Below, one piece after another: positions 14,762 to 22,337 of a stretch of 27,397 bases of DNA (the stretch's first letter is position 1; each line of letters starts with the position of its first letter). The DNA is taken from positions 1 to 27,397 of the forward strand of contig JAHAAK010000030.1 of NCBI GenBank assembly GCA_018376905.1, in the 5' to 3' direction. Under the pieces are notes generated by a model that saw nothing but the letters and a program-made list of their open reading frames with translations, did not search any database and was not told the DNA's origin. This stretch comes from Collinsella sp. GTDB lineage: Bacteria; Actinomycetota; Coriobacteriia; Coriobacteriales; Coriobacteriaceae. A program made the translations under genes and the position numbers.

Positions 14762-16204
14762 TTATCGACCTCCCCGCGGCGCCGCATCATCACGCATGAG
14801 CTCGGCCAGCGCCTCGCGATCGATACGCAGCGCATCGCCGCCGACTGGGTCGAGCGAATCGCCCTGTCCGGCGAGACCTTTGGCCTGTTTGCGCTCCGCA
14901 CGGGAAAGGCCACGTTCGCGATACTTTTGCGAATGCGCCGTGTACATATTGATGAACAGAATGACCAGGAAGCTGAACGCGATTACGACCACGACCCAAA
15001 AGAGGGCCACCGACGTATTGCCGCCCATCCACTCAAAGTAAATCGCAATGGGAATGGTCTGCGTAATACCGGCGTAGTTGCCCGCAAAGAACAGGGTGCA
15101 GCCAAACTCGCCCATCGCGCGGGCAAAGGCGAGCACCGTGCCGGCGGCAATCGAGGGCCAGCCAAGCGGCATCATGAGCTTGGCAAAGATGCGACGCTCG
15201 GACCATCCCAGGGTTCGCGCGGCGTCGAGCATCTGCGCGTCAAGACTCTCGAAGGCTCCGAGCGCCGTGCGGTAAACCAGCGGAAACGACACGACGACGG
15301 CCGAAATGACCGCCGCGGGCCACGTAAAGACGATCGAGATGCCGTGTGCGATCAGCCACTGGCCCACCCCGGTCGAGCGGCCAAACAGCATGAGGAGCAA
15401 AAAGCCGCAGACCGTGGGCGGCAGCACCATAGGGATGGTAAAGACCGAATCGAGCAAACCCTTCACGCGGCTCGTGGTACCCATGGTCTTCCACGCGGCA
15501 AACAGGCCCAGCGCAAACGCGATCACCAGGGCAAGGCCGCTCGTTTTTATGGACACCCAAAACGGGCGATAGTCGATGCCGCCCAATAAGGAGGCCAGAG
15601 AGGCCAAGGGGCCCTGCTCATCCCGCAACACGACAGACGATGCCTCTACCATTTGAGCGCTATCAAGCCAACGCGCGCCGCCCTTGGCATCACCCGAGGC
15701 TGATGCAATCACCACATAGCGGTCCCCATCCGCACCGCGCTCGTCAAAGCCATAGGTATACCCGCCGGCATCAAACGTTGTTTCCGCCGTGACATACCAA
15801 GGGAGATCCACGTCCCCTAGCTGCGCGCCTCCCATGCAGTTTGCGCTGTCGAGCTCACAGACGAGGGCCTTGAGACCCGATACGGACTCGTTATCCTGCG
15901 GATCCAATCCATACTTCTCGACCGCCTTGGGCGATATCCACACCACAACGCGGTCGGCAGCGAGCGCCGCTACAAGGTCCACGTCCTCGTCAACGGGAAA
16001 CCGGTAGCCCTCAGGCTGGCCCTCCATGTCACGAGCGGTCCCCTTGGCCAACCGCTCAAAACCCTCGATCCCATAGGAAAGCCCATGAGCGGTCGCAGCA
16101 ACCTGGGCCCCGTCCTCAGCGTTCCCAGCAAACGCAAATCCCGGCGCCCAGCAAAGCGCGAAGGTCAAAGCGCAGGCGACAAGCATGCGGAATCTATTAA
16201 GCAC
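14762..16204 (-). CDS. modB: Molybdate ABC permease ModB with a large N-terminal extracytoplasmic domain
   Basis: The membrane subunit of the molybdate importer. The C-terminal half is a normal ModB permease: hydrophobic segments from about residue 221, FTIPMVLPPTVCGFLLL, and the EAA-type coupling loop (AARTLGWSERRIFAKLMMPL) ending in ARAMGEFG. Typical ModB has about 225 residues, but this product has 480. The extra part is a signal-peptide-like segment (MLVACALTFALCWAPGFAFA) and about 190 soluble residues (27-215) of no family I recognise, plus a charged cytoplasmic tail of about 55 residues. The start is GTG at 16204, with GGAG seven bases upstream; the ATG at 16186 has no good site, and the longer frame to 16273 touches modA. 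Confidence 0.88.
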   Translation of the reverse strand: MLNRFRMLVACALTFALCWAPGFAFAGNAEDGAQVAATAHGLSYGIEGFERLAKGTARDMEGQPEGYRFPVDEDVDLVAALAADRVVVWISPKAVEKYGLDPQDNESVSGLKALVCELDSANCMGGAQLGDVDLPWYVTAETTFDAGGYTYGFDERGADGDRYVVIASASGDAKGGARWLDSAQMVEASSVVLRDEQGPLASLASLLGGIDYRPFWVSIKTSGLALVIAFALGLFAAWKTMGTTSRVKGLLDSVFTIPMVLPPTVCGFLLLMLFGRSTGVGQWLIAHGISIVFTWPAAVISAVVVSFPLVYRTALGAFESLDAQMLDAARTLGWSERRIFAKLMMPLGWPSIAAGTVLAFARAMGEFGCTLFFAGNYAGITQTIPIAIYFEWMGGNTSVALFWVVVVIAFSFLVILFINMYTAHSQKYRERGLSRAERKQAKGLAGQGDSLDPVGGDALRIDREALAELMRDDAAPRGGR

Positions 16205-16272
16205 GAAAAGCTCCAAGCGAATACAAGGACGGAGTGAAACACAAAACGATGGAATTATCGCGCCAAGCCGCA

Positions 16273-17148
16273 CTACGCGGAAAGCTCAAAGCCGTACTTA
16301 GCCCAAATCTTCTGAGCCTTCTTGTTGGTCAGGCAAAAGTCGATAAACGCCTTGGCCTCGTCGGCGTGCTCGGAGCTCTCGGCAACGGCACCCGGGTACA
16401 CGATGGGCTTGTGCGAATCCTCGGGGCACACGAAGGCCTCCTCGATGCCGTCGTAGCGGAAGATATCGGAGCTGTAGACAAAACCGGCCACGCAGTCGCC
16501 TGTGGACACATAGGCGGCGGCGGTACCAACTTTGTCGGCCAGGGCCACCTTGTCGGCGATCTCGGGAGCATACTCGCCATCGTCGCCCTCGGTGCCGGTG
16601 TAGAGGCCCACGGAGGCCAGGGCCTGGTTGGCGTACTTGCCGGCGGGAACGGTCTTGGCGTCGCCGATGGCGATCTTGCCGTCCAGATTCGCGACGTCGG
16701 CGATGACCTCGACCTTGGTGTCGGAGCCCTCGGCGCGAATGATCACGAGATCGTTGACGAACATATCCTCACGGGTGTCGGCGTCGACGAGCTCGGCGGC
16801 CTCGGCGTCGTCCATGGTGCCCTTGGAAGCGGTGATGAGCACGTCGACCGCAGCACCGGCGCGCATCTGCTCGACAAGGTCGCCGGACGCTTTGAACTGC
16901 GTGTCGGCAAACGTGGTACCGGTCTGCTCGGTGTAGAGCTCCTGAACCTCGGGCAGAGCCTTCTCGAGCGAGTTGGCGGCAAAGACCTGCAGCTCGACAG
17001 CCTTCTTCTTAGAGGAAGACTTGGCGGAGCCGGCATCGGAACCAGCGGGCTCGGACGTCTTGTTGCCCGAGCAGCCAGCAAGGCCAAAGCCGGCGGCAGC
17101 GGCAGCAGAAAGCGAGACAAAACCGCGGCGTGAAACCATATCGAACAT
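16273..17148 (-). CDS. modA: Molybdate-binding lipoprotein ModA
   Basis: The substrate-binding protein of the importer, anchored outside the membrane by lipid. The 291-residue product has an N-terminus with SRRGFVSL, a twin-arginine-like motif, followed by a hydrophobic stretch and the lipobox LAGC (C26). A Ser/Lys-rich linker leads to the ModA fold, with VFAANSLEKALPEVQ, FKASGDLVEQMRAGAAVDVLITAS and GKIAIGDAKTVPAGKYANQAL. The ATG at 17148 has AAGGG six bases upstream; the TTG at 17154 is less likely. It begins the modABC unit, with a promoter and palindromic operator-like sites upstream and 68 bases to modB. Confidence 0.93.
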   Translation of the reverse strand: MFDMVSRRGFVSLSAAAAAGFGLAGCSGNKTSEPAGSDAGSAKSSSKKKAVELQVFAANSLEKALPEVQELYTEQTGTTFADTQFKASGDLVEQMRAGAAVDVLITASKGTMDDAEAAELVDADTREDMFVNDLVIIRAEGSDTKVEVIADVANLDGKIAIGDAKTVPAGKYANQALASVGLYTGTEGDDGEYAPEIADKVALADKVGTAAAYVSTGDCVAGFVYSSDIFRYDGIEEAFVCPEDSHKPIVYPGAVAESSEHADEAKAFIDFCLTNKKAQKIWAKYGFELSA

Positions 17149-17208
17149 ATTCAACCCTTTCGGACCTTGTGCCCGGGTACCCCACCGCGGGCTTTAAACT
17201 GCAATCAG

Positions 17209-17261
17209 ATTATACTTCTACGAGAATAATGATAGTGAGAAATTATTCTCGCCAGAGAATA
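17209..17261 (-). promoter_or_regulatory. modABC promoter with palindromic operator-like sites
   Basis: Minus strand -10 TATAAT (17209-17214); the -35 region is poor. A 10-bp inverted repeat (CGAGAATAAT 17221-17230, ATTATTCTCG 17242-17251) covers the -35 position. The same TATTCTC/GAGAATA half-site recurs as a tighter pair, TATTCTC-gcca-GAGAATA (17244-17261). Three half-sites at a promoter suggest a dimeric regulator, perhaps ModE-like. The identity of the regulator is inference. Confidence 0.6.
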
Positions 17262-17301
17262 TAGTTTCGAGTTGCCGTGCACCTTGGCGTCGCTTCGGCG
17301 G

Positions 17302-17337
17302 AAAACAAAAGCGGAGCAGCCGTTCTGGTCGCCCCGC
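17302..17337 (-). terminator. Terminator after mogA
   Basis: Minus strand hairpin at 17311-17337 (GCGGGGCGACC-agaac-GGCTGCTCCGC, two G-U pairs and one mismatch) is followed by TTTTGTTTT. It begins 15 bases after the mogA stop and separates moeA-mogA from modABC. Confidence 0.75.
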
Positions 17338-17351
17338 CGCAGGTAAACCGC

Positions 17352-17831
17352 TTAGTTGGTATGTCCGCCGCCCGCCGTCATTTGGGCCGCATGCTCCAGC
17401 TGATCGCTCACGGCCTCCCAGCTTTCGCGGGCCGCTTTCGTAGATCCCGGAAAGTTGATGACAAGTGTATACCCACGCTGCATGCACACGGCACGCGAGA
17501 GCATAGCGCGGCGCGTCTTGGTCATCGAGTACGCGCGAATCGCCTCGGCAATACCCGGCACATCGCGGTCGCAGACGGAACGCGTCGCCTCGGGCGTTAC
17601 ATCGCGCATCGAAAGACCCGTGCCGCCGCAGGTGAGCACGACATTGGCGTGGCACTCATCGGCGGCTTCCACAATGGCATCACCGATTTCGCTGACGTCG
17701 TCGCGCACGACCACATGTGAGGCGACCGTCCAGCCCTGCGCCTCGATAAGTTCCTCGAGGGCGGCTCCAGCCTCGTCCTGAGCAAGATCGCGCGTATCCG
17801 AGCACGTCACGATCGAAATCTTCAACTCCAT
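17352..17831 (-). CDS. mogA: Molybdopterin adenylyltransferase / MoaB-like protein
   Basis: MogA/MoaB proteins adenylylate molybdopterin before metal insertion by MoeA. The 159-residue product starts MELKISIVTCSD and carries the MoCF signature TCGGTGLSMRDVTPEAT with the GGTG loop, then FPGSTKAARESW near the C-terminus. Length fits (160-195). The ATG at 17831 has AGGAGG seven bases upstream and lies ten bases after the moeA stop, so the two are co-transcribed. MogA and MoaB are hard to separate by eye. Some MoaB proteins have the same role. Confidence 0.92.
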   Translation of the reverse strand: MELKISIVTCSDTRDLAQDEAGAALEELIEAQGWTVASHVVVRDDVSEIGDAIVEAADECHANVVLTCGGTGLSMRDVTPEATRSVCDRDVPGIAEAIRAYSMTKTRRAMLSRAVCMQRGYTLVINFPGSTKAARESWEAVSDQLEHAAQMTAGGGHTN

Positions 17832-17841
17832 AGTCTTCCTC

Positions 17842-19104
17842 CTACAACACCGTGCCCTCGGGCAGGTCGACACGCACGACACCCACGACGTCGCCCGCCT
17901 TGAGCTCGCACGGTCCTTCGTCAATACGCAGCAGGCAGTTGGACCGCTGCATCGTGCCGAGCAGCGCCGAATTCTGCGTCTTGGCCTCGGTCACCAACAG
18001 CTCACCGGTCTCTGGGTCGCGCAAAACCGTGGCGCGATCGAAGAAGCGTCGGTCCTGGCGCTTTTTCACGCCGTGCGTGAGCGTCGCCTGCTGCACGGGA
18101 CGCGCACCCTCGGAAAAACCGCGCATCTTGCGAATCGCCGGACGGGCAAGCATCTCAAAGCCCACATACGCCGCGGCCGGATTGCCTGAAAGCCCCAGGT
18201 AGGGCTTACCCCCGAGCAAACCAAACGTGATGGCCTTGCCCGGACGCATCGAGATGCGATCGAACAGCACCTCGCCCTCGCGCCGGACGAGCGCCGTCAC
18301 GTAGTCGTAATCGCCCGCCGAGGCGCCACCACTTGTAATGACAAAATCGCACTCTCGCGTGGCGCGATGCACCAGCTCGGCAATCGCCTGCTCATCGTCG
18401 GGCGCAATACCGTAGAACACCGGATCTGCCCCGGCATCGAGCGCCTCGGCCATCAGCGCCGAGGAGTTGGAATCGCGAATCTGACCGCGCGCCGGTACCT
18501 TACTCGGTGCGACCAGTTCCGTGCCCAGCGAGATAATGCCCACGCGCGGGGCGGCATGTACCTTCACGCTCGCGTATCCGGCGCTTGCCAGCAAGCCGGC
18601 GCCCGCCGGGGCCACGACCTCGCCGGCATGCATCACAACATCGCCGGCATGGGCCTCCTCGGCGGCAGAGCGAACGTTCTCCCCTACCTTGGCAGGCGCC
18701 GAGAAGCGAACGTGCGAGCCCTCGTTGCCGTCGCCATCGAGTACGTCGACGATCTCGTACTTCACCACGGCATCGGCACCTTCGGGTACCGGCGCGCCCG
18801 TCATGATGCGGACGGTCTCGCCCGTGCCGATTGCGCCGTCAAACACATGGCCCGCGGCCTCGTGTCCTACGACGGAGAGCGTCACCGGAGTGTCACCGGC
18901 GGCCGCAGCAAGATCGGCTGCGCGCACGGCATACCCGTCCATGGCGCTGTTGGCAAACGGCGAGATGTCGATATCGGCCACCGCGTCCTCGGCCAAGGGA
19001 AGACCGGCGGCCTGCCACACGGGAATCTCGACGAGATCGGTCGGAGCAACGTGCGACAGAACAATCGACTGCGCGTCCTCCAGCGGAATGAGTTTCTCTG
19101 CCAT
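17842..19104 (-). CDS. moeA: Molybdopterin molybdenumtransferase MoeA
   Basis: MoeA inserts molybdate into adenylylated molybdopterin to make active molybdenum cofactor. The 420-residue product has the N-terminal domain with NSAMDGYAVRAADL, the MoCF-like domain with SLGTELV, GQIRDSNSSAL, TSGGASAGDYDYV and LGLSGNPAAAYVGFE, and a small C-terminal beta domain. Length is standard (about 400-410). The ATG at 19104 (MAEKLIPL) has GAGGT at a good distance; the GTG at 19110 is less likely. First gene of the unit, divergent from the ClC gene across about 210 bases. A minus-strand TATACT at 19162-19167 is a candidate -10. Confidence 0.95.
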   Translation of the reverse strand: MAEKLIPLEDAQSIVLSHVAPTDLVEIPVWQAAGLPLAEDAVADIDISPFANSAMDGYAVRAADLAAAAGDTPVTLSVVGHEAAGHVFDGAIGTGETVRIMTGAPVPEGADAVVKYEIVDVLDGDGNEGSHVRFSAPAKVGENVRSAAEEAHAGDVVMHAGEVVAPAGAGLLASAGYASVKVHAAPRVGIISLGTELVAPSKVPARGQIRDSNSSALMAEALDAGADPVFYGIAPDDEQAIAELVHRATRECDFVITSGGASAGDYDYVTALVRREGEVLFDRISMRPGKAITFGLLGGKPYLGLSGNPAAAYVGFEMLARPAIRKMRGFSEGARPVQQATLTHGVKKRQDRRFFDRATVLRDPETGELLVTEAKTQNSALLGTMQRSNCLLRIDEGPCELKAGDVVGVVRVDLPEGTVL

Positions 19105-19279
19105 ATGCACCTCTTAATGCCACGGCGCACAACAGGGGCGCCGATTCTTTATGCTTGTCTCAGTATAATCCCCCGACGCACGACCGCGACTCGGCCTGTA
19201 CCCGCAAATACACCTGTCGGTTGCAGGCCGCGAAACAGAATGGAAACCAACCCACCGGCTCGTCGCGTTTACCGCGTTT

Positions 19280-19285
19280 TATAAT
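19280..19285 (+). promoter_or_regulatory. -10 element of the ClC gene promoter
   Basis: Perfect TATAAT, 29 bases before the ClC start codon; no good -35 is seen. A start near 19292 leaves a leader of only about 23 bases, too short for a riboswitch. Confidence 0.5.
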
Positions 19286-19314
19286 GCTTGCGTTGCAACC
19301 TAAAAGAGGAACGT

Positions 19315-20736
19315 ATGGCTCATAACGACAAACCCGAAAGCGCAAACGAAGCGCAGGATCATTCCCAGCCGCTCGACGAAGGCGGTTTTTTCTCCCTGAA
19401 CGACGTCATCACGGCAGGCAGGCATCAACTTACCCGCTCCGAGCATCTCTTGGCTGCCGACACGCGCCGCAACGCCCGCAACCTACTCGCGAGCGCCAAG
19501 TTGCTCGTACTCGTCGTCATCGTCTCACTTGCCATGGGCGTTGCCGCTTGGGCGTTTTTGGCCTCGCTGAATATCGCGACCGACTATCGCGAGCACCATG
19601 CGTGGATTTACGCGCTTCTTCCCGTTGTGGGCGTTGCCACCGCATGGGTGTACAAAAACCACGGTCTTGCCGCCAAACGCGGTAACAACCTGGTCATCGA
19701 CTCCGCTCTGGGCACCCGCCTCATCCATATGCGCATGGCCGTCCTCACCTTCGTCTGCTCCACGCTCACGCATCTAACGGGCGGATCGGCCGGTCGCGAG
19801 GGAGCTGCGGTGCAGATTGGCGGCACCATCGCCAGCAACATCTCGAGCCTCGCCCACCTCAAAAAGCATGACCACCACGACCTCATGCTCGCCGGAATCT
19901 CATCGGCCTTTGGCGCCGTATTCGGCTCGCCCCTTGCCGGAGCTTTCTTTGGCATGGAGATGTGCTTTATCGGCAAGATCGACTACACCGCGGGCATCTA
20001 CTGCCTGGTCGCGTCGTTTACCGGCTACTTTACATCACTCGCCCTGGGTACCGAGTACGAAGTGAATGTCATCGCCAGTGTTCCCGCCATGTCGCCCAAA
20101 ACGGTCGTCATCGTTGTTATCAGCGCCATTATCTTCGGTCTGACGGCACGCCTCTTTGCCTGGTCGGTTCGAACCGTCAAGAGCCTGTACGGTCGCTTTA
20201 TCACCAATTACCTCGTTCGCGCACTTATAGGCGCACTCGTGGTTTTGGCCGCCTATACCCTCCTCGACGCCTGGGGCTACGCTGGCCTTTCCACGTGGCT
20301 TTCCGGCGCCGGATTTGCAGGCAACACCACCCTGGCGGACGCAGCCATCAAGTTGGTCGTCACAGCGCTTACCCTGGGCGCGGGCTTCCAAGGCGGCGAG
20401 GTCACGCCCCTGTTTGGCATCGGTGCGGCACTCGGTGGCTGGATCGGTTGCTTTACCGGGCTCGACCCCAGTTTTCTGGCGGCTCTCGGCATGCTCGGCG
20501 TGTTCTGCGCCGGCCTCAACGTACCCATCACCACCTGCATGATGGCCATCGACCTGTTCCACGGCACAGCCGCCGGGTTCTTTGTCATCGTGGCCTTTAT
20601 CAGCTACCTAACCGGCGGACACCGCGGCGTGTACCCCGCCCAGCGCATCATCTCGCCCAAGCGCCGTTCGCTTATTGTGGATGAGGGCGGTACGGTAGCG
20701 GATGCTATCGAGCGCCACAACGACCTGATAGAGTAG
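19315..20736 (+). CDS. ClC-family anion channel/antiporter
   Basis: A ClC-type membrane protein of 473 residues with about 50 charged N-terminal residues and then ten or more hydrophobic helices. Visible hallmarks are GGSAGREGAAVQIGG with the gating glutamate E162, FGAVFGSPLAGAFFGMEM, GAGFQGGEVTPLFGIGAALG and LNVPITTCMMAIDLF. The usual N-terminal GSGIP anion motif is absent; instead GNNLVID occurs at 123-129. From memory this resembles the fluoride-exporting CLC-F branch, so fluoride/proton antiport is a real alternative to chloride. The ATG at 19315 has AAAGAGGA upstream. It is followed by a lipid kinase gene about 86 bases on in the same direction. Confidence 0.9.
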   Translation: MAHNDKPESANEAQDHSQPLDEGGFFSLNDVITAGRHQLTRSEHLLAADTRRNARNLLASAKLLVLVVIVSLAMGVAAWAFLASLNIATDYREHHAWIYALLPVVGVATAWVYKNHGLAAKRGNNLVIDSALGTRLIHMRMAVLTFVCSTLTHLTGGSAGREGAAVQIGGTIASNISSLAHLKKHDHHDLMLAGISSAFGAVFGSPLAGAFFGMEMCFIGKIDYTAGIYCLVASFTGYFTSLALGTEYEVNVIASVPAMSPKTVVIVVISAIIFGLTARLFAWSVRTVKSLYGRFITNYLVRALIGALVVLAAYTLLDAWGYAGLSTWLSGAGFAGNTTLADAAIKLVVTALTLGAGFQGGEVTPLFGIGAALGGWIGCFTGLDPSFLAALGMLGVFCAGLNVPITTCMMAIDLFHGTAAGFFVIVAFISYLTGGHRGVYPAQRIISPKRRSLIVDEGGTVADAIERHNDLIE

Positions 20737-20822
20737 ATGTAATAATCGCCGTGCAGCCACAATCGGGGTCAATTCGACCTGAGCGCGACCGCACTGTCAT
20801 GTCACACGCCGGGAGTCGCCCC

Positions 20823-21785
20823 ATGCACGCAACTGATTTTGGCCGCACGCTCATTATCGCCAACCCAGCCGCCCAGTCGGGTGCGGCGCGCGAAGTTGCC
20901 GAGCACCTGCAACGCTTTTTGGACATGACCGCACGCGCATCCCAGTTTGACCTGGTGCTGACCGAGCGCATGGGACACGCCAAGGAGCTGGCCGCACAGG
21001 CTCAGGGCTATCGCACCGTTATCGCCCTTGGCGGCGACGGCGTGATTCACGAGGTCGTCAACGGACTTATGACGCAAGAGGAGGGCACCCGCCCCGCTCT
21101 TGCCATCCTACCTGTGGGCTCCGGCAACGATTTTGCCCAGACGCTCGGTATCGACGATTTCTCCGGCAAGGATTTTGGCGCGCTGCTCACCTGCGAGCTG
21201 CAGCGTCAGGACATCGGGCGCATTCGCTCTTGGAGTCCTGCGAGCGGCAGCGGCGAGGCTACCGTTGAGTACTACGACCAGACGCTTTCGATCGGCATCG
21301 ATGCCGCCATCGGCCTTGGCACCGCCGAGCTGCGCAAAAAGACGGGTCTCACCGGCGCGCCGCTCTACACCCTCTCGGGACTTGAGCAGTTTGGCCTGCG
21401 CTATCGCAACTACCCCATGACAGTCAGCTTTGACGGGGCGCCCGCCGAGCGCGTGAGGGCGATCATCATGGCGATTCAGCTGGGTCCCACGTATGGCTCG
21501 GGCTATCGCATCTGTCCCGACGCCGACCCCTGTGACGGTATATTCGACGTCTGCTACGCCTGCGGCCCCGTTCCGCGCGCGGTCGCGCTTCCCATGTTCC
21601 TTTCGGCCAAAGATGGCCACCACACCAAGCTGCCACCGGTTCGCATACGACGTTGTCGCCATGCCGAGCTGACCTTTGAGGAGCCCGACTACCCCATCCA
21701 GGCCGACGGCGAGCCCGTTGTCGCCTCACGCATCGAGGTCGACATCCTCACCGGCGCCCTCCACGTCTGGCGCCCCACCCGCTAA
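20823..21785 (+). CDS. Diacylglycerol kinase-like lipid kinase (DagK/YegS family)
   Basis: A soluble or peripheral lipid kinase of 320 residues that phosphorylates a lipid hydroxyl with ATP, usually recycling diacylglycerol. The catalytic domain shows IIANPAAQSGAAREVAEHL, VIALGGDGVIHEVVNGLM (the GGDG nucleotide loop) and AILPVGSGNDFAQTLG. A C-terminal beta domain follows, with YRICPDADPCDGIFDVC and a late QADGEPV. The ATG at 20823 is chosen for GGGAG nine bases upstream and the match of MHATDFGRTLIIANPAA to family N-termini; an ATG at 20799 in frame is possible. Its stop lies three bases before a perfect 32-bp inverted repeat. Confidence 0.9.
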   Translation: MHATDFGRTLIIANPAAQSGAAREVAEHLQRFLDMTARASQFDLVLTERMGHAKELAAQAQGYRTVIALGGDGVIHEVVNGLMTQEEGTRPALAILPVGSGNDFAQTLGIDDFSGKDFGALLTCELQRQDIGRIRSWSPASGSGEATVEYYDQTLSIGIDAAIGLGTAELRKKTGLTGAPLYTLSGLEQFGLRYRNYPMTVSFDGAPAERVRAIIMAIQLGPTYGSGYRICPDADPCDGIFDVCYACGPVPRAVALPMFLSAKDGHHTKLPPVRIRRCRHAELTFEEPDYPIQADGEPVVASRIEVDILTGALHVWRPTR

Positions 21786-21788
21786 CCC

Positions 21789-21869
21789 CTCAATAAGTTG
21801 CGGTGAAATAGGGACTGTTTATGCAGCTAAAGCCGCCAAACAGTCCCTATTTCACCGCAACTTATTGAG
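21789..21869. repeat. Perfect 32-bp inverted repeat between convergent genes
   Basis: Arms 21789-21820 and 21838-21869 are exact reverse complements across 32 bases, with a 17-base loop. The inner part of the stem reads AAATAGGGACTGTTT. It lies three bases after the lipid kinase stop and four before the end of the GGQ-protein gene. No T-run follows on either strand, so it is not a classic terminator, although a stem this long could still stop polymerase or protect both 3' ends. The unmutated arms suggest recent arrival or selection. Confidence 0.9.
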
Positions 21870-21873
21870 AAGA

Positions 21874-22254
21874 TCATTCCTCCCCGCCCGGCTTGCGACG
21901 GTTGGCCTTTTTCATGGCGTTGAAGTGCTTGTCATTGAGCCTGCGCTGGCGAGAGCGCTGAGGCACCTTGGTCTTTACGCGTCGGCGCGCTGGACGCCCG
22001 CGCCGCTCAAGCTCAGCGCGCAGCTTACGCAGGCAGCTACTACGGTTTTGGAACTGGCTGCGGCTCTCGCGCGCCGTCACGGTAATTCCCGAAGGGATAT
22101 GTTTCATACGCACCGCCGAGTCCGTCGTGTTGACGCCCTGCCCACCCGGACCCGTCGCGCGAAACACCTGCACCTCGCAATCGCGCGCCAACTCCTCGGC
22201 CGACATCTCGGCATAGCGCGCATACTCGCGCCATCCCATCTTGTTCTCATCCAT
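21874..22254 (-). CDS. Stand-alone GGQ-domain release factor-like protein (ribosome rescue)
   Basis: A small 126-residue protein carrying the peptidyl-tRNA hydrolysis domain of class I release factors: VFRATGPGGQGVNTTDSAV with GGQ at 37-39, then HIPSGITV and SRSQFQNR. The last 40 or so residues are very basic (RRRVKTKVPQRSRQRRL), as in ArfB/YaeJ, whose tail sits in the empty mRNA channel of stalled ribosomes. The codon-recognition domains of RF1/RF2 are missing, so a rescue role fits. Its core resembles domain 3 of RF2 more than E. coli ArfB, so the exact subfamily is uncertain. The ATG at 22254 has GGGAGG upstream. A terminator hairpin lies about 20 bases before the start. Confidence 0.85.
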   Translation of the reverse strand: MDENKMGWREYARYAEMSAEELARDCEVQVFRATGPGGQGVNTTDSAVRMKHIPSGITVTARESRSQFQNRSSCLRKLRAELERRGRPARRRVKTKVPQRSRQRRLNDKHFNAMKKANRRKPGGEE

Positions 22255-22274
22255 ATCAACACCTCCCCTCATAC

Positions 22275-22310
22275 AAAAAATGTGACAAAGGGACGGTCCC
22301 TTTGTCACAT
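22275..22310 (-). terminator. Near-perfect palindromic terminator after xpt
   Basis: ATGTGACAAAGGGAC (22280-22294) and its exact complement (22296-22310) are separated by one base. On the minus strand TTTTTT follows (22275-22280). It therefore looks like the xpt terminator, 28 bases after the xpt stop, and it abuts the ribosome site of the next gene. The centre holds GGGAC/GTCCC. Confidence 0.8.
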
Positions 22311-22337
22311 CGCATACCAATCGCTTGTGTTGTGCGC

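Noticed and set aside
19105..19314. Fluoride or molybdenum-cofactor riboswitch in the moeA/ClC divergent gap
   Set aside because: No recognisable aptamer core. The likely ClC start site leaves only about 23 leader bases.
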